DNA of 64,000 nucleotides from Raphanus sativus (Eukaryota; Streptophyta; Magnoliopsida; Brassicales; Brassicaceae), in assembly GCF_000801105.2 (NCBI RefSeq), contig NC_079514.1, positions 7,626,001 to 7,690,000 on the forward strand, written 5' to 3'. A program made the translations under genes and the position numbers. Shown here piece after piece: positions 1-11,692 of the stretch; the first letter of the stretch is position 1; each line of letters starts with the position of its first letter. A model generated the notes under the pieces. The model saw only the letters and a program-made list of their open reading frames with translations. It ran no database searches and was not told the DNA's origin.

Positions 1-529
1 CAAAACAAAAAGCTCATATAAACTCACCATAATATAAATATTTCTGAACGGATTAACTAACTCTACGGAACTTCTAATGTCGTATTTCACATATCAACCA
101 AAAATATGCACCCCGTTACACCAAAATTTGAGGACTCTTGTTTAAGATAAGTATAGTTAAAACTTAGGAGTCTTTGAATTAATAAAAGATATGCAGTTCC
201 CTAGATAGCTATAATGGCGAGACCGTCCATAAAACCAATGCAATGAATGAACAGATGTCCTCAAAAGGGAAGAAGTGAGAATAGAAAGAAAGATTCAACA
301 TCAAGCAAACGCATTACCAGAAATTAAAATATCAGACAAAAAGCGTTTCGTTTATTTTAGTTAACAACGAAAAAAACACAAAAGAGTTAAAGTGTCTCTC
401 TCTGCTTTTTTCGTTTCTCCCTCACAAACGTCGAAACCTCGTGTTCCCACCGCCAAATCTGATTAAGCTGTTTTATCTCTTTTTGTCTTCTCAATATTTC
501 TGTGTGTTTTTCGGTTCGACTAGTGAGAA
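1..529. promoter_or_regulatory. 5' flank and leader of the UMAMIT8-like gene
   Basis: AT-rich DNA with no coding signal. The last ~160 bases turn pyrimidine-rich (CT runs near 394-425), as is common in plant 5' leaders, and lead to the ATG at 530. I cannot place a TATA box or transcription start with confidence. Confidence 0.4.
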
Positions 530-2268
530 ATGATGAAGAGAGGGACGTTAGAAGAAGTTGGAATCATCGGAGGATTGGTCTTAGCTCAGGTTGTCTACGC
601 CGGAAACTCGGTGTTACTGAGTCAGTTCTTGTCTCTTGGAGTGGACCCGCTTCTCATCGTTATCTTCTGCACCTTGGCATCGTTTGTTCTCATCAGTCCT
701 CTTGCTTTTCTCCTTGAAAGGTAGCTTTATTTTCTTATGTTTTAAACCATAACTCATTGATTCAGTTAAACTTTATTTATATTCCTTCTTATTTTTTGCT
801 AGTGGTTTTATGTTTTTGGTGGTGGGTATTTGCAGGAATCTTTGGCCGAGAAGTCTAAGTTTCAAGTTGCAGACAAAACTTGTTTACGTTTCTGTTGTCG
901 GGTAAAGTCCTTTTGGTTTCTGCATGCTTTTGCTTACTTTCATAATTATGATATTAAACAAGTGGTTAAAATGATTTCCAAAAAAAAAACAAGTGGTTAT
1001 TTAATCAAGAAAGAGTATGTGTATGAAACAGAGTAACTCTGTTCCAGTGGTTATTCTTAGAAGGAATGAAACACACCTCTGCATCAATGGCTACAGCTAT
1101 GCCTAATCTCGCTCCTGCTTTCATTTTCGTCATTGCTTGGGCTGCTGGGTACAATCCTTTGCTTTTCTGTTCGTTTGTACTGTTAATTATATAAAAACTA
1201 CTTTAATTAATTCATTAATGGTTTTGAATAATTGACATTGTTAAGGATGGAGAAAGTGAAGCTAAGTTGTATGTACAGTAGAGTTAAGATGGGAGGCACG
1301 GTGTTGTGCGTGATGGGAGCTTTCGTTATGAGCTTAATGCACAGTTCTACAGCCACATCGAGCTCGGTCAAAGCTTTGCCTATTGTCCCTGACGATGTCG
1401 TTTTGGACAAAGAGAAGATATTAGGTTGCATATGTCTCCTCCTTTCCATATGCTGCTTGTCGTCTAGTATTGTCCTCCAGGTTTATCCTCATGCCTCTTC
1501 TTAGCACAAGAGCACTTATATATCATTTACTGTCGATAATCGATGCTAATCCGGTTTTATTTTTGCTTGTGCAATCACATTGATCGTCCCAATTAGGCAT
1601 CCATACTGGTTGAGTTTCCAGCGATATCAATGTTTTCAATTGTTACTTTGATCGGTGGGATCTCCACGATAGCTTTGCAATATGTTCTTAAGGGGAGTAT
1701 GGAAATGGGAAGTGCATCAATAATCGGTCTTGGCCACCTTGTGGGATTTGCAGTACTGGTACATATATTCTTCGATAATCATATTAAAGTGTGCAACATT
1801 TGAGTGTGTTGAAACATTGTTATAAGAATTTTTTTGTAGGGAGGGTCGGTGAGTGGAGGAGGTATATGTTTTAATGCATGGGTGATTAAGAGGAAAGGAC
1901 CGGTGATTGTATCTCTCTTTAGTCCAATTGCTACTGTGGTATGTGTTCTTGTCTCTGCTTTCTCCATGAAAGAGAGTTTCAACCTCGGAAGGTATTTTGC
2001 TTTTGCAGTTTTTTTCCTTTTCAAAGTATGATATTTTGGAAAAAAATATTTTGAACAACTTTCAAAGTCATTCATCTTTTTTTTCCTTGTGTTTGTCTGT
2101 TGTGAAATTAGCTTTGCGGGAATGGGATTGATGTTCGGAGGACTCTACTTTGTTCTGTGGGCTAAGGGGAAAGAAGATTGTGGAGAAGGTGACGAAGAAA
2201 AAGAAGATGAAGAAGAAGGAAGTGTGCTTAGAACAGAGTTTGATCTTGAGAAGCCTCTCTTGCGTTAA
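530..2268 (+). CDS. UMAMIT8: WAT1-related / UMAMIT (EamA-like) transporter, UMAMIT8 homologue
   Basis: Seven exons join in one frame: 530-720, 836-901, 1032-1148, 1246-1480, 1597-1758, 1840-1991, 2112-2268, giving 359 residues. The product is a hydrophobic protein of the nodulin MtN21/EamA family, whose ten-helix members move amino acids or related metabolites across membranes. Visible are the N-terminal helix starting at VGIIGGLVLAQVV, the segment SASMATAMPNLAPAFIFV typical of the first EamA repeat, the second-repeat segment GPVIVSLFSPIATV, and an acidic cytosolic tail (DEEKEDEEE) ending EKPLLR. Every junction has GT-AG borders. Intron 2 carries a small A-tract insertion at 969-986. The product resembles Arabidopsis At4g16620, and the neighbouring C2H2 gene fits that order. 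Substrate is not predictable from sequence. Confidence 0.9.
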
Positions 2269-3232
2269 AGTCTTGTTTTCTTAATGCTCATGTTAATTTA
2301 GTGTAGTTCTAAAAGAATTATATGTGTGTGTAAGTGTAGTTTTAAAAGAATTATATATGTGTGTGAAGCCAACATAGTTAGACCGAAAAAAATCCCATAC
2401 AGGTTTAAAGATTTCCTATCGAATACATCTGGCACTTGACAATCTCCTTCATATAGAAAGATAATGGTTAAAGCTCATATGCAGATTAGCGAGCGTTATA
2501 TACGTTGTAGAGGTACGTTTAGCAACTCTTTTTGACCTACAATGGATTTTGTGCTCGGTTGCTTCTGCGTTAGGGAATGCACCTTATGGACACTAGTAAA
2601 CGAGATTATTGTCATAAAGAACTCTGCTTGGAAAATTAGAAGTGAATGCTTTAATCATGATTTATATAAGGACTAACGATTCTTTGTGTTTAGAAAACCA
2701 TCAGGTTGGATAGTTCTTTGCTTAACTTTCTTTAGATCAAAACTTTGTTATAACATACTAGTTTTTAAATAAATAAAATGTTTGATTATATTATTAAAGG
2801 GTTGCAATGAAATTTCTACAAAAGTTATACATTATTATTTATTTTTTTTGGGCAAAAAGTGATACATTTAAAAGGGAATTTTATATAGGGTGTTAACATT
2901 TTTCTTGGATCATGCTGTACTGTTTAGAGAAAAAGTGATGGGGTTTGTTGTTCTTGTCGGTTCCCTTAATTAAAATATGGGTAACCATTTTCCTTATAGT
3001 CGATTACACATAATTTGGATGAGAATTATTATTAATTTATTAAACACAGATTTCTTTTTGTGTCAGAAGAGTTGAATAGATAGAGTGAAAATTGAGATCG
3101 AAGCAAAGCTAAGTAGTTAACACTATGTATTCCATTTGTACGCCTCTTCTTTACTCAACTTTTTTATTGTTACAACAACTCAAATTCAAATCTTTGCGTT
3201 TTCTATTCTAAATGTGATATTTACATATTCTT
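2269..3232. other. Intergenic, 3' flank of UMAMIT8-like gene
   Basis: No gene seen. A 33-34-bp imperfect tandem repeat (2301-2333 and 2334-2367, containing TCTAAAAGAATTATA/TTTAAAAGAATTATA and GTGTGTG) lies in the likely 3'UTR. A T-rich microinsertion at 2834-2854 is flanked by 14-bp direct repeats with one mismatch. The rest is AT-rich. Confidence 0.5.
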
Positions 3233-3237
3233 TGATC

Positions 3238-3607
3238 TGAAAGTCACACAGAGACTTGAAGAAGAAAGACAACTTTACTTTTTATTTCGTGTTTTCGACT
3301 TGAGAAACAATTACAGAGATCATTGTTCTTTTATACACAAACTCTAATCTTATCCGCAAGCTGGCATCAGCTAATGATTACACAAGAGTCCAAACATTCA
3401 AATCTGTTGGAGGTCAAGATTCCCTTAGCTGTCATCTTCGTACACTCTTGACGGCAAGGACTTTTGTTGCTCATTTGTCTGCTTGTAACGGTAAGTGCTT
3501 TAACAGCTAAGATATGATCAGTCTTTGAAGCCTTTGGTTGTGTCGGAGTCTTTGCGAAACTGATACCTTCTGCTTGAGACGAAGTGTTTTCCCCACTTAG
3601 CTTAATA
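3238..3607 (-). repeat. 3' LTR of copia element A
   Basis: The 370-bp sequence begins TGAAAGTCAC and ends TTAATA on the plus strand, and matches 5766-6135. Exact boundaries are fixed by the flanking TGATC duplication. Confidence 0.92.
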
Positions 3608-3954
3608 CCCTCCCTCAAACTTGGAGTCGGAGGAAAGGAGACACCAAGTTTGTTGCGCAACCTGAAGAAAGGTTCTTGTGCCAACGATTTTATGAACACA
3701 TCCGCAAGCTGGAGACGAGCTGGAATGTGTTTTACCTCCAATGCCTTCAAAGCAACTCTTTCTCTAACATAGTGATAGTCAATATCAAAATGTTTAGTTC
3801 GTTTGTGGAACATTGGGTTTGCAGTAAGGCACACCGCTGATAGACTATCACACAACATCAATGGAGTTACTGACTGCTGCAAACCCATGATCTTCAACAG
3901 GTTTTGTAACCAAACGACTTCAGACGCAGCTTGAGACCAACTGCTTGATCCCAC
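3367..3954 (-). pseudogene. Copia pol remnant, C-terminal RNase H (element A)
   Basis: The 195-residue open frame starts in the C-terminal RNase H region. It shows SEVVWLQNLL, the LTANPMFHKRTKHFDIDYHYVRERV block and HIPARLQLADVFIKSL that end copia polyproteins. It then runs into the 3' LTR. It overlaps the gag-integrase frame at 3920-3954 in a different frame, so the deletion junction also created a frameshift. No reverse transcriptase motif (YVDD) remains. Confidence 0.88.
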
Positions 3955-5752
3955 ACTTAGACAAATGACTCAAGAACGGTTTGTTTATGAACTCCCCTCC
4001 ACCATCACACTGAAACTGCATTATCTTTTGTTGACACTGGGTTTCTACCATACTTTGGAATCGAAGAAACACTGAGAAGAAATCAGACTTTTGCTTTAAA
4101 GGATAGAACCATGTAAACCTTGATTTATTGTCAACAAAGATTACATAATACTTAAACCCTTGAGTGGAGACAACTGGACTAGTACCCCATAAATCACAGT
4201 GTATCCTCTCTAGTGGTTTAGTTGCAACAGTTTCAGAAGCTAAAAAGGGAAGTCTACTACTCTTTCCTACTTGACATGCATCGCAGATAGTCTTTGAGCT
4301 TGTCTTATTCATACTTATTGCCTGAAGTCGTGAAAGCAGTTGAAGGATGTCCATGTGAGGATGACCCAACCGTTGATGCCAAACCCCAGCACTTGTAGCC
4401 TGTTGCCGGTTAGAGTAAAAAGCTTGAAAACGTGCATCCTTCAACATATACAGATCTTTAAGCATGCTTCCTTGTGTTATCACTGCCTTTGTTACCTTGT
4501 CCTTTACAAACACATGATCAGAATCAAAGGTAAACTCACAAGGAAAGTCTCTAGTTAACTTAGACACAGACAACAAGTTCTTTGTGATCTCAGGACAGAC
4601 CAAAACATCAGCAAGTGGCAACATAGTACCTTGAGTAGTGTGAAGAGCGACTGAGCCAACATGAGTGATTGGAAGAAAATCACCATTTCCAACAATCACC
4701 TGATCATTGCCAACATATGGCTCCGAAGACTGAAGGTTTGAGACGTTGTTGGTGATGTGAGACGATGCTCCAGAATCGGGATACCACTCCTGACCTGCCA
4801 TTTGTTCTGCAGACAGCTTCATGGTTGCCAGCGCGTTGTGCACATTGTCAGACGCTTGGTAGTCTTGATCAAAGCGGTTATAGCACTTTGCAGCCGAATG
4901 ACCAAAACGACCACATATCTGACATGTGGGTCTGCTGTTGGAACCAGACGAACCCGAGAACTGCTGCTGGAAACCTCTGCCACGAGTAGAGTAAGATCCA
5001 GAACCCCTTCCTCTGTAGCCTCCTTTGTATCCACGACCTCTTGGAGAGTAGCCTCGACCAGCGTTGAAAGCGAGGTGAGGGTTCACATCAGGAGTTTGGT
5101 TGTGAATCTGAAGCTTGTCGTCAAAGGTGATGAGCTTAAACACTGCATCGTCAAAGCTCATCTGTGGAACAGAGTCCATAGAGTGTTCGATGACTGTGCA
5201 GATCGACTTGTACTCCTTTCCCAAACCACTTAGCGCACTATAAATCATCTCCTGCTCAGTGATGGGACAACCAATGGAGTGGAGTTGATCACACACAGCT
5301 TTGACGTCGCCAAGGTACGTAGCCATACTCTTCTGCTGTTTAGACATGGCTTGAAGTTTTCTCTGAAGATCCAACTTTCTTGTCGCCGACACACGATTGT
5401 ACTTCTGACCAAGGCTGACCCAGACTTCGTGCGACGATTGGAGACCGTAAACGGAACGTAACGCTTCTTCGGAGAGTGAGCCAAACAGCCACGCCATGAC
5501 AAGTTGATCACGACGTATCCATTTGACAAACTCATGGTTTGCTGCTTCAGTTTCCACATCATCGACTCGTGCAGTGACAGTGGGTGAAGGACGAGGTGTG
5601 GTGCCGTTGATGAAGCCAAGCAGGGACTGACTTGAAAGAAATGACTCAAACTGAGTTTTCCACAAGAGATAGTTTGTAGAAGACAACTTCAGAGTTACAC
5701 ACTGAGAAATGCTCAACGTTGGAGTGGAAAACGTGTCTGTGGTTTCTTCCAT
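3920..5752 (-). pseudogene. Copia gag-protease-partial integrase (element A)
   Basis: The 610-residue frame carries, in order: a gag domain (NYLLWKTQFESFL near the start; QRKLQAMSK), an RG-rich stretch, a CX2CX4HX4C zinc knuckle (CQICGRFGHSAAKC), a protease active site (YPDSGASSHI), a GAG-pre-integrase HHCC zinc-binding region (WHQRLGHP...CDACQVGKS) and the first two integrase aspartates (HCDLWG; QCDGGGEF). It ends abruptly after ...GIKQLVSS, where an intact element would continue to the third catalytic residue. The residual product could only act as a Gag-like protein. Confidence 0.9.
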
Positions 5753-5765
5753 AGCTCTGATACCA

Positions 5766-6135
5766 TGAAAGTCACACAGAGACTTGAAGAAGAAAGATAA
5801 CTTTACTTTTTATTTCGTGTTTTCGACTTGAGAAACAATTACAGAGATCATTGTTCTTTTATACACAAACTCTAATCTTATCCGCAAGCTGGCATCAGCT
5901 AATGATTGCACAAGAGTCCAAACATCCAAATCTGTTGGAGGTCAAGATTCCCTTAGCTGTCATCTTCGTACACTTTTGACAGCAAGGACGTTTGTTGCTC
6001 ATTTGTCTGCTTGTAACGGTAAATGCTTTAACAGCTAAGATAGGATCAGTCTTTGAAGCCTCTGGTTGTGTCGGAGTCTTTGCGAAGCTGATACCTTCTG
6101 CTTGAAACGAAGTGTTTTCCCCACTTAGCTTAATA
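5766..6135 (-). repeat. 5' LTR of copia element A
   Basis: This is the 370-bp partner of 3238-3607, next to the tRNA-Met primer site at about 5753-5765 and followed by the TGATC target duplication. Confidence 0.92.
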
Positions 6136-6140
6136 TGATC

Positions 6141-8053
6141 AGCTTTTTGTTAAAATCATGATTACCATGCCTATATTAAAAGTTTAATGCAGTCTTGCCT
6201 AGTGTATATGTAGTGTATCACTGTATGACTACAAGTTCAATTTTTAAATACATGATCTTGTTTATTACTTTTCAGTAGCCACATTTACTATTCTATTAAT
6301 ATCTAAATGCTTTGTATGGAATAAAACGTGAACTGTGGCTCTAGTCAATAATCCTTAAAACGTCCAACTATATATCATCAAACAGATGGTAGTATTTATT
6401 TTTGCTAAATGGTACTAAATTTGAAAATGCTATAGTCCTTATCATGAACCATTCCTTAAAAGTGAAAAAAATATAAAGAGTTAAACAATATGAATATCAA
6501 GCTTGTTGAAACTGTAGTCACAAAAATTCTATCCCGGTTAGAGGATTCAAAATATTTAGGCACTAATCATACTTGAATCCTCTCCAAGTTGATTTGTCTT
6601 TTTCTTCATTTGAAATCAGAGCAATGAGTATAATCCTCTCTGTTGGAAACAAAAGCGTGACAGCTAGGAGTTCTCAAATCTCAAACCCAATTGGAATTGA
6701 ATGCTATGGTATTAAAAATAACATGTCAATAAACTAATGAAAGCACATATTTTTTTTTGTAACTTATGAAAGCACATATTTCTCTAAATGAAAACACATA
6801 TATTTAACGGATTCAGATATAAAGTTCGACTAGGTTTCACATTTCATTTTCTATAAAACAAAATATAATTTTTTTTGTGCAAAATCTACTTAAACATATA
6901 TTTCTGTAAGTGAAAAGTTTTCTATATATTAATCTTCCTTTAGAAAAATGAACAATAAAACCAAAAGGTATACATCTGCAGGAATGTAGTGGTTAGAGAC
7001 GCCTACATTTGAAGGGCCTCCCACGGTTCAAACCGTCGATCCATAACACGGAACTGAAAAGAAATAAGGAAAATCAAATTTGTTTAAGTTTTATACTTCA
7101 AGAAGCAAAGAATCTCAAGAAAACGAATAATATTTAATGACATTGGACGTCGCTAACAAAAAACCTAAGGTGGAATGACTCAACAGACGTGGACCTTTCG
7201 CATCATCATTGGTGTCGACCATCGTATGTTAGATGGTATCAATCTATTTACAATTATGTTCATGTGATGATTATTAGATCGGTTTCGTTTGAGTTATTCA
7301 AACTATATATTAAAACTCAATATTCAATACTATTAAGTTATGTAAATGTTTAATCCTTTAGATATGACATTTCAGCATTTAAACCTCAACGGCCAATTAA
7401 ATCAAAACTAATACAACCGTTTATGTCATTTCAATCTCGACGCTTCAACCGATTCTGCCATTACAAATCCTTCAACTAACCCAACCAACATAACTCGCAT
7501 ACTTTGTTTAAGTTCATATTTTTTTGTATAATCTTGACTCTTTTTACTTTGGCAAATCCTTTATTAAGCTTCTATTCTCATCTACGCACTGGAGAAGTGT
7601 CTAGTCAATAAAAGGCAAAGCAGCAACTTTCTTTTTGTGCTTTGTTGTCTCCTTTCTTCTATCTTTTAAAACAATTTTACATTCTTTAATAAACAAATAA
7701 AAATCTTTTTTTAGTTGTTTTATAAATTTTCACGGATTAATTCGAGATTCTACAATACTCGGTGGTTATCGTTTTAGTTAGTTTTCTCTTAAATGTTATA
7801 CTACTAAAACTAACTAAAAAGAGTTATCTTTACGTATCATTAGTGGTAGTAGTTTTTATCGTATGGACCAAAAAGTCATAATTGTTAGTTTTGGGGGTTT
7901 GTGAAAAAGATAGGAATGCTTGTTACCTACTCTTATTAACTTCTCTGTCTCTCTCTTCTCTGCATCAGTCTCTTTAAGCAAAACTGGGACACAGAAACTT
8001 ATTAAAAGTCTTCTTAAGGTTTCTCTGTTCGGTCCCTTGTTTTCTTTAAGAAA
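6141..8053. other. AT-rich intergenic region with SINE-like remnant
   Basis: No protein gene is evident. A microinsertion (6753-6765, a T-run plus GTAACTT) sits between perfect 16-bp direct repeats. About 6970-7060 has a tRNA-like A-box/B-box pair. The last ~150 bases before the C2H2 gene are CT-rich and probably its leader. Confidence 0.45.
6970..7065 (+). mobile_element. Possible SINE or tRNA-derived remnant
   Basis: An A-box-like TAGTGGTTAGAGA near 6987 is followed ~40 bases later by the B-box-like GGTTCAAACC at 7025-7034. The spacing matches an internal RNA polymerase III promoter. It does not fold into a convincing tRNA and has no clear 3' tail, so a decayed SINE is the best guess. Confidence 0.35.
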
Positions 8054-8683
8054 ATGCAGAAGCACAAATGCAAGCTCTGTTCCAAAAGTTTCTGTAATGG
8101 CAGAGCACTTGGTGGTCACATGAAGTCCCATTTGGTCTCATCCCACACGCCCACTCGGAAGAAGCTCCTCGGTGACTCGGTTTATTCCTCTTCCTCTTCC
8201 TCGGATGGTAAAACTCAGGCCTACGGGTTGAGAGAGAACCCGAGGAAGAGCTGCCGGGTCTTTAATCCGGATCCTGAGTCATCCACCGTTTACAACAACA
8301 GCGAGACGGAGACCGAACCCGAGTCAGTGGACCCGGTTCGTAAACGGGGCATGGGAGAGGTTTCTAAGAAGAAGAGGACGAAGAAGACGAGGAGTAAGAA
8401 GAGAGTGTTCGAGAACTCGTCCGAGTCGGGAAAGAAGCAGAAGAGGAGTATAAGCAACTCCGACGACTCGCCGGAGCCGGCGAGCTCTGTCTCCGACGGT
8501 TCTCCGGAACAGGATTTAGCCATGTGTTTGATGATGCTGTCGAGAGATTCAAGGGAGATTAAACCCATTGTCGCAGCGGAAGAGATGAAGCCGGAAAAGA
8601 GACATGTCCCGGAGCTCCGCCGCTGTATGATAGATCTGAATCTTCCTCCGCCGCAAGAAACCGATGTTGTCTCGGCCATATAA
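8054..8683 (+). CDS. C2H2 zinc finger protein with a single ALGGH finger and EAR motif
   Basis: This intronless 209-residue protein probably acts as a nuclear transcriptional repressor. Its one zinc finger is at the extreme N-terminus (CKLCSKSFCNGRALGGHMKSH, CX2CX12HX3H), with the plant-specific QALGGH core in the variant form RALGGH. A basic run, KKKRTKKTRSKKR (about residues 105-117), is a likely nuclear localisation signal. A C-terminal DLNLPPP fits an EAR repression motif. The middle is rich in Ser, Glu and Lys and looks disordered. The start at 8054 places the finger right after Met-Gln-Lys-His. By gene order it would match Arabidopsis At4g16610, a C2H2-like protein. I cannot say whether that homologue has more fingers, so N-terminal truncation is possible. 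Confidence 0.85.
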   Translation: MQKHKCKLCSKSFCNGRALGGHMKSHLVSSHTPTRKKLLGDSVYSSSSSSDGKTQAYGLRENPRKSCRVFNPDPESSTVYNNSETETEPESVDPVRKRGMGEVSKKKRTKKTRSKKRVFENSSESGKKQKRSISNSDDSPEPASSVSDGSPEQDLAMCLMMLSRDSREIKPIVAAEEMKPEKRHVPELRRCMIDLNLPPPQETDVVSAI

Positions 8684-10364
8684 AACAGGGGAGGAGGTTT
8701 GCAGAGATGATCAAAAATCAAAGCATCTTGTTGATTTGGCTTTTCTTCAAGATCATTATTCTTTAAAAACTAGAAACCATTTTATTGGTTTTGGAATCTC
8801 TTTAGATGGTCTTTATCAGAACAATGTACTTTTGATGTAAGACATAAGAAGCAAACCCCAAGAAACAAGCTGTGTTTCTAGATTTCTTCTGCAGTTCTTA
8901 GTGTCATGGATGATATAATATATGGTTGGATCTATGTTACATTGTTTTGATATTTGGATTTCTTGAGATGATTCCTTTGCATGATCTTTGAATCTTAGAT
9001 CTTTATGTAACGTGTTTTAAAAAAAAAAACTATTTAATTCAAACTGCGTATTTTTATGACACAAGTGTGATGCTAGGCTGCTAGCCTTAATAATAATGTA
9101 AACTTTATTCTTTGTCACGTATATCATCATCTCTTTGTTGGAACATCTAGTACAGTGTGGTAGATACTCAAAACATCAAAATATCAATCAGATCGTAGAC
9201 ATTCAAATATCTCGATAAGTGAGATATCTAAACCCAAAAAACACTTGAGATATTTCACACAAAATTCAGTGAATAGTTATTTCATCTCCGAATCAGAGGA
9301 GTATAATATAAATTTCTGATAAATTGGGTCTACAATTCACCTTTAATAACAACAATAATGTAGTTTACTTATTCTGTTTGGTTCTTTATTTCCTAATTTT
9401 ATTTGTGGTCATGTGAATTTAGTATGTGTAGCCAGCTGCATCTGTAACTCTCTGTAGTAGTTATTTTATACCCACCAATACAGACATATTCAAAACCATT
9501 TATGTTCTTGTTTTCTTGACAAAAGAAAAAGCACAACTCCTTTTTTTATGGGCATCATTTAGTAACTTCCTTATTTTACAGAAACATCCATGATACCATC
9601 TTTAAAAATCACGTTTCTGCATGTTTACCCTTACCTGACTTTCAGAGTTAAATAAACATTTATCAACTGACGGATCCACACCGTAATAAAGATGAAGAGT
9701 TTCGTGAGTATTTAAGTTTAACTTGAGTGTAATTTTAAAAGAGAAAAATAAGAGGGAATGAGAATTCATAATGCCTGTCTGAAGCTGTGAGATTAAGGGT
9801 ATTCGCGTAAATCGTTCCTTGGTCTTATCAGGGCATGTGATTGTGGTATACCGTATATACTTTTGCCCTTTATGCTGTGGGCCCAATGGATCGATCATAC
9901 AATATATGAACCCAACTTCCTTGTTACTTTATTTTCCATTTTCATTTAGAGCTACTAGATTAACAAAAGGATCATCTTCACAAAAAAAAAATTTGGAAAA
10001 AAAAATATTCAGAATCATAAATATTTGCCAATGTTTTGAAAAAAATATGTGTTACACATTAGAGCCCACTAGGCGTGCGTGACATCTGCAGAAGATCAGT
10101 GCATTCGCCGCAAAACGAAACAGTGTCTGGTGAATCTGGACAAAACTTAGTGGGCTTTTTTGAGTCTCATTTTAAATCCCCGTCATTCATTCAGGCCGCT
10201 AGGTTAAACTAAATCTGGCCCATTATGAGGTATGTACCCCAAGATGATTTCATAACAACCATTACTAGTACATAATCTTCCAATATCAGTGTATTTAACT
10301 GTAAGAAGATTAAAATCATTTATGTTTGGTAGCAAATCAACATTTATTACCTTTTCAGAAATAT
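8684..10364. other. Intergenic, no gene seen
   Basis: This holds the 3' flank of the C2H2 gene followed by AT-rich DNA. Open frames at 9602-10082 are short, lack domain signatures and contain homopolymer runs, so I do not call them. Nothing else is recognised. Confidence 0.4.
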
Positions 10365-10696
10365 AAAAGGTAACTAACTATATGCAATCTGGCATGAGAG
10401 AAATGTGAGGAGAGTTGGAGAAGATTCACAACCTGCAAGTTGTATGAAGAGTAGACTTGATAAAATGGTGTGGAATAGGATTACTACTTTGAGGAAGAGA
10501 CCGGGTGGGAAGTATGAGAAAGCTATGGAAGTATGGTTTAGCAGAAATTAAGCTTGTTTTCTTTTGTTTAAGCTTTCTGTAATGAGTTAAGTTTTCTATC
10601 TTGTTTTTAGAAAATGAAACAGTTGACTCTGTAATCAGGTTTTTTTATTTGAATACAATTTAACATTCTTTCAAAAAAAAAAAAAGGTAACTAACT
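10365..10696 (+). mobile_element. 5'-truncated LINE (non-LTR retrotransposon) 3' end
   Basis: About 300 bases between direct repeats AAGGTAACTAACT (10367-10379 and 10684-10696). The insert opens in the frame AIWHERNVRRVG...WFSRN-stop, which resembles the extreme C-terminus of plant LINE reverse transcriptase ORFs (IWxERN). An untranslated tail ends in a poly(A) run just before the second repeat. Long target duplication, 5' truncation and A-tail together are diagnostic of target-primed reverse transcription. Strand follows the tail. Confidence 0.85.
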
Positions 10697-10809
10697 GAAT
10701 GAAAATCGAAATTTACTATAAATTCAACAGAACAACATTGTTTTCCTTTGTTCATCTTCAGAGAGATTATGTACTAGTAATGGTTGTTATGACTTGTGTG
10801 ACTTGTGAG

Positions 10810-11475
10810 TAGGCCTGGGCGCGGATCGGATATCCGGGTTTTTGAAGGTATTTGTGATTTGCTTCGAATGTTACGGATATCTAATTTTTCGATTTGCTTT
10901 GCTTCGGAAAAATACGAATATTTAGAAAAACGGATATCCGGAAAATAAATAGATATTTGCGGATACTTACGGATATCTCATTTGTTTTGATTAATACAAA
11001 TAATATTAAAAATTTAATACAAATTTGTTTTGTAAAATTATTTTTTTGCTTAAAAGATATAGTGAATCTACATATTTTGTAAATTTTTAAACTTAGTTAA
11101 CAATTATAATAATACAAAACTTAAGAAAAATATTATAATTGTCATAAATGTTTTATCTTCTTTTATATAATACTTTTATATAAGTAATAATGTGAATATA
11201 ATCTGTCAAATCATATGTTAAGAATAATAATTATATAATTTTATATATCTAAAACTTTAAATATAATTAAAATATACATGTATTTATATATTGACGGATC
11301 AGATCGGATATTCGCTTCCCAAAATTTTAGTATTTGTGATTTGCTTCGATTTTAACGGATATTGAGTTTTAATATTTGCTTTGCTTCGAAAGCTTACGGA
11401 CATTCGGAATTTTCGGATCGAATAGCAACGGATAACAAGTCGAATCAAATTTAACGGATAAAATGCCCACCCCTA
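10810..11475. mobile_element. hAT-like non-autonomous element with GGATATCCG-rich ends
   Basis: It begins TAGGCCTGGGCGCGG and ends TGCCCACCCCTA, giving imperfect terminal inverted repeats (TAGGSSTGGGC). The flanks are near-duplicates, CTTGTGAG at 10802-10809 and CTTAGTGAG at 11476-11484 (8 bp with one inserted base), matching the 8-bp duplication of hAT transposons. Both ends are rich in GGATATCCG/TTCGGATA subterminal motifs around an AT-rich core. No transposase is encoded. Confidence 0.65.
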
Positions 11476-11692
11476 CTTAGTGAGCACATACATCATAACG
11501 TGTTATTACAAGATTATTTTGAAAGAGTATCCAATTTTTGATTGTATCTTTAGCTCCTTTGTTCATTATGCAAAACCATTTGAACAGTAACCGAAAGTTT
11601 AGTGGGTAATAGTTGAATTACTAAGTCTCAGAAAAAGTGAATTACTAAATGGACTTTCAAATAAAGGATAGTATATTATTCTTAATATTTAA

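Larger units (their letters stand above)
3238..6135 (-). mobile_element. Internally deleted Ty1/copia retrotransposon (element A)
   Basis: Two 370-bp LTRs (3238-3607 and 5766-6135) flank a minus-strand internal region. The 5-bp target duplication TGATC is present at 3233-3237 and 6136-6140. A primer binding site for initiator tRNA-Met (TGGTATCAGAGC on the minus strand) abuts the right LTR, and a purine-rich tract abuts the left one. The LTRs differ at about eleven positions by eye (~3%), so the insertion is not recent. Coding capacity is gag, protease and the start of integrase, then a jump to the end of RNase H: the catalytic integrase core and the whole reverse transcriptase are missing. 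The element cannot move by itself. Confidence 0.93.

Noticed and set aside
4340..5233. Plus-strand open frames opposite copia element A
   Set aside because: They are antisense shadows of the gag-protease frame, without domains or splice context.
9602..10082. Short open frames on both strands
   Set aside because: No domain, homopolymer-rich, and no promoter or splice support.
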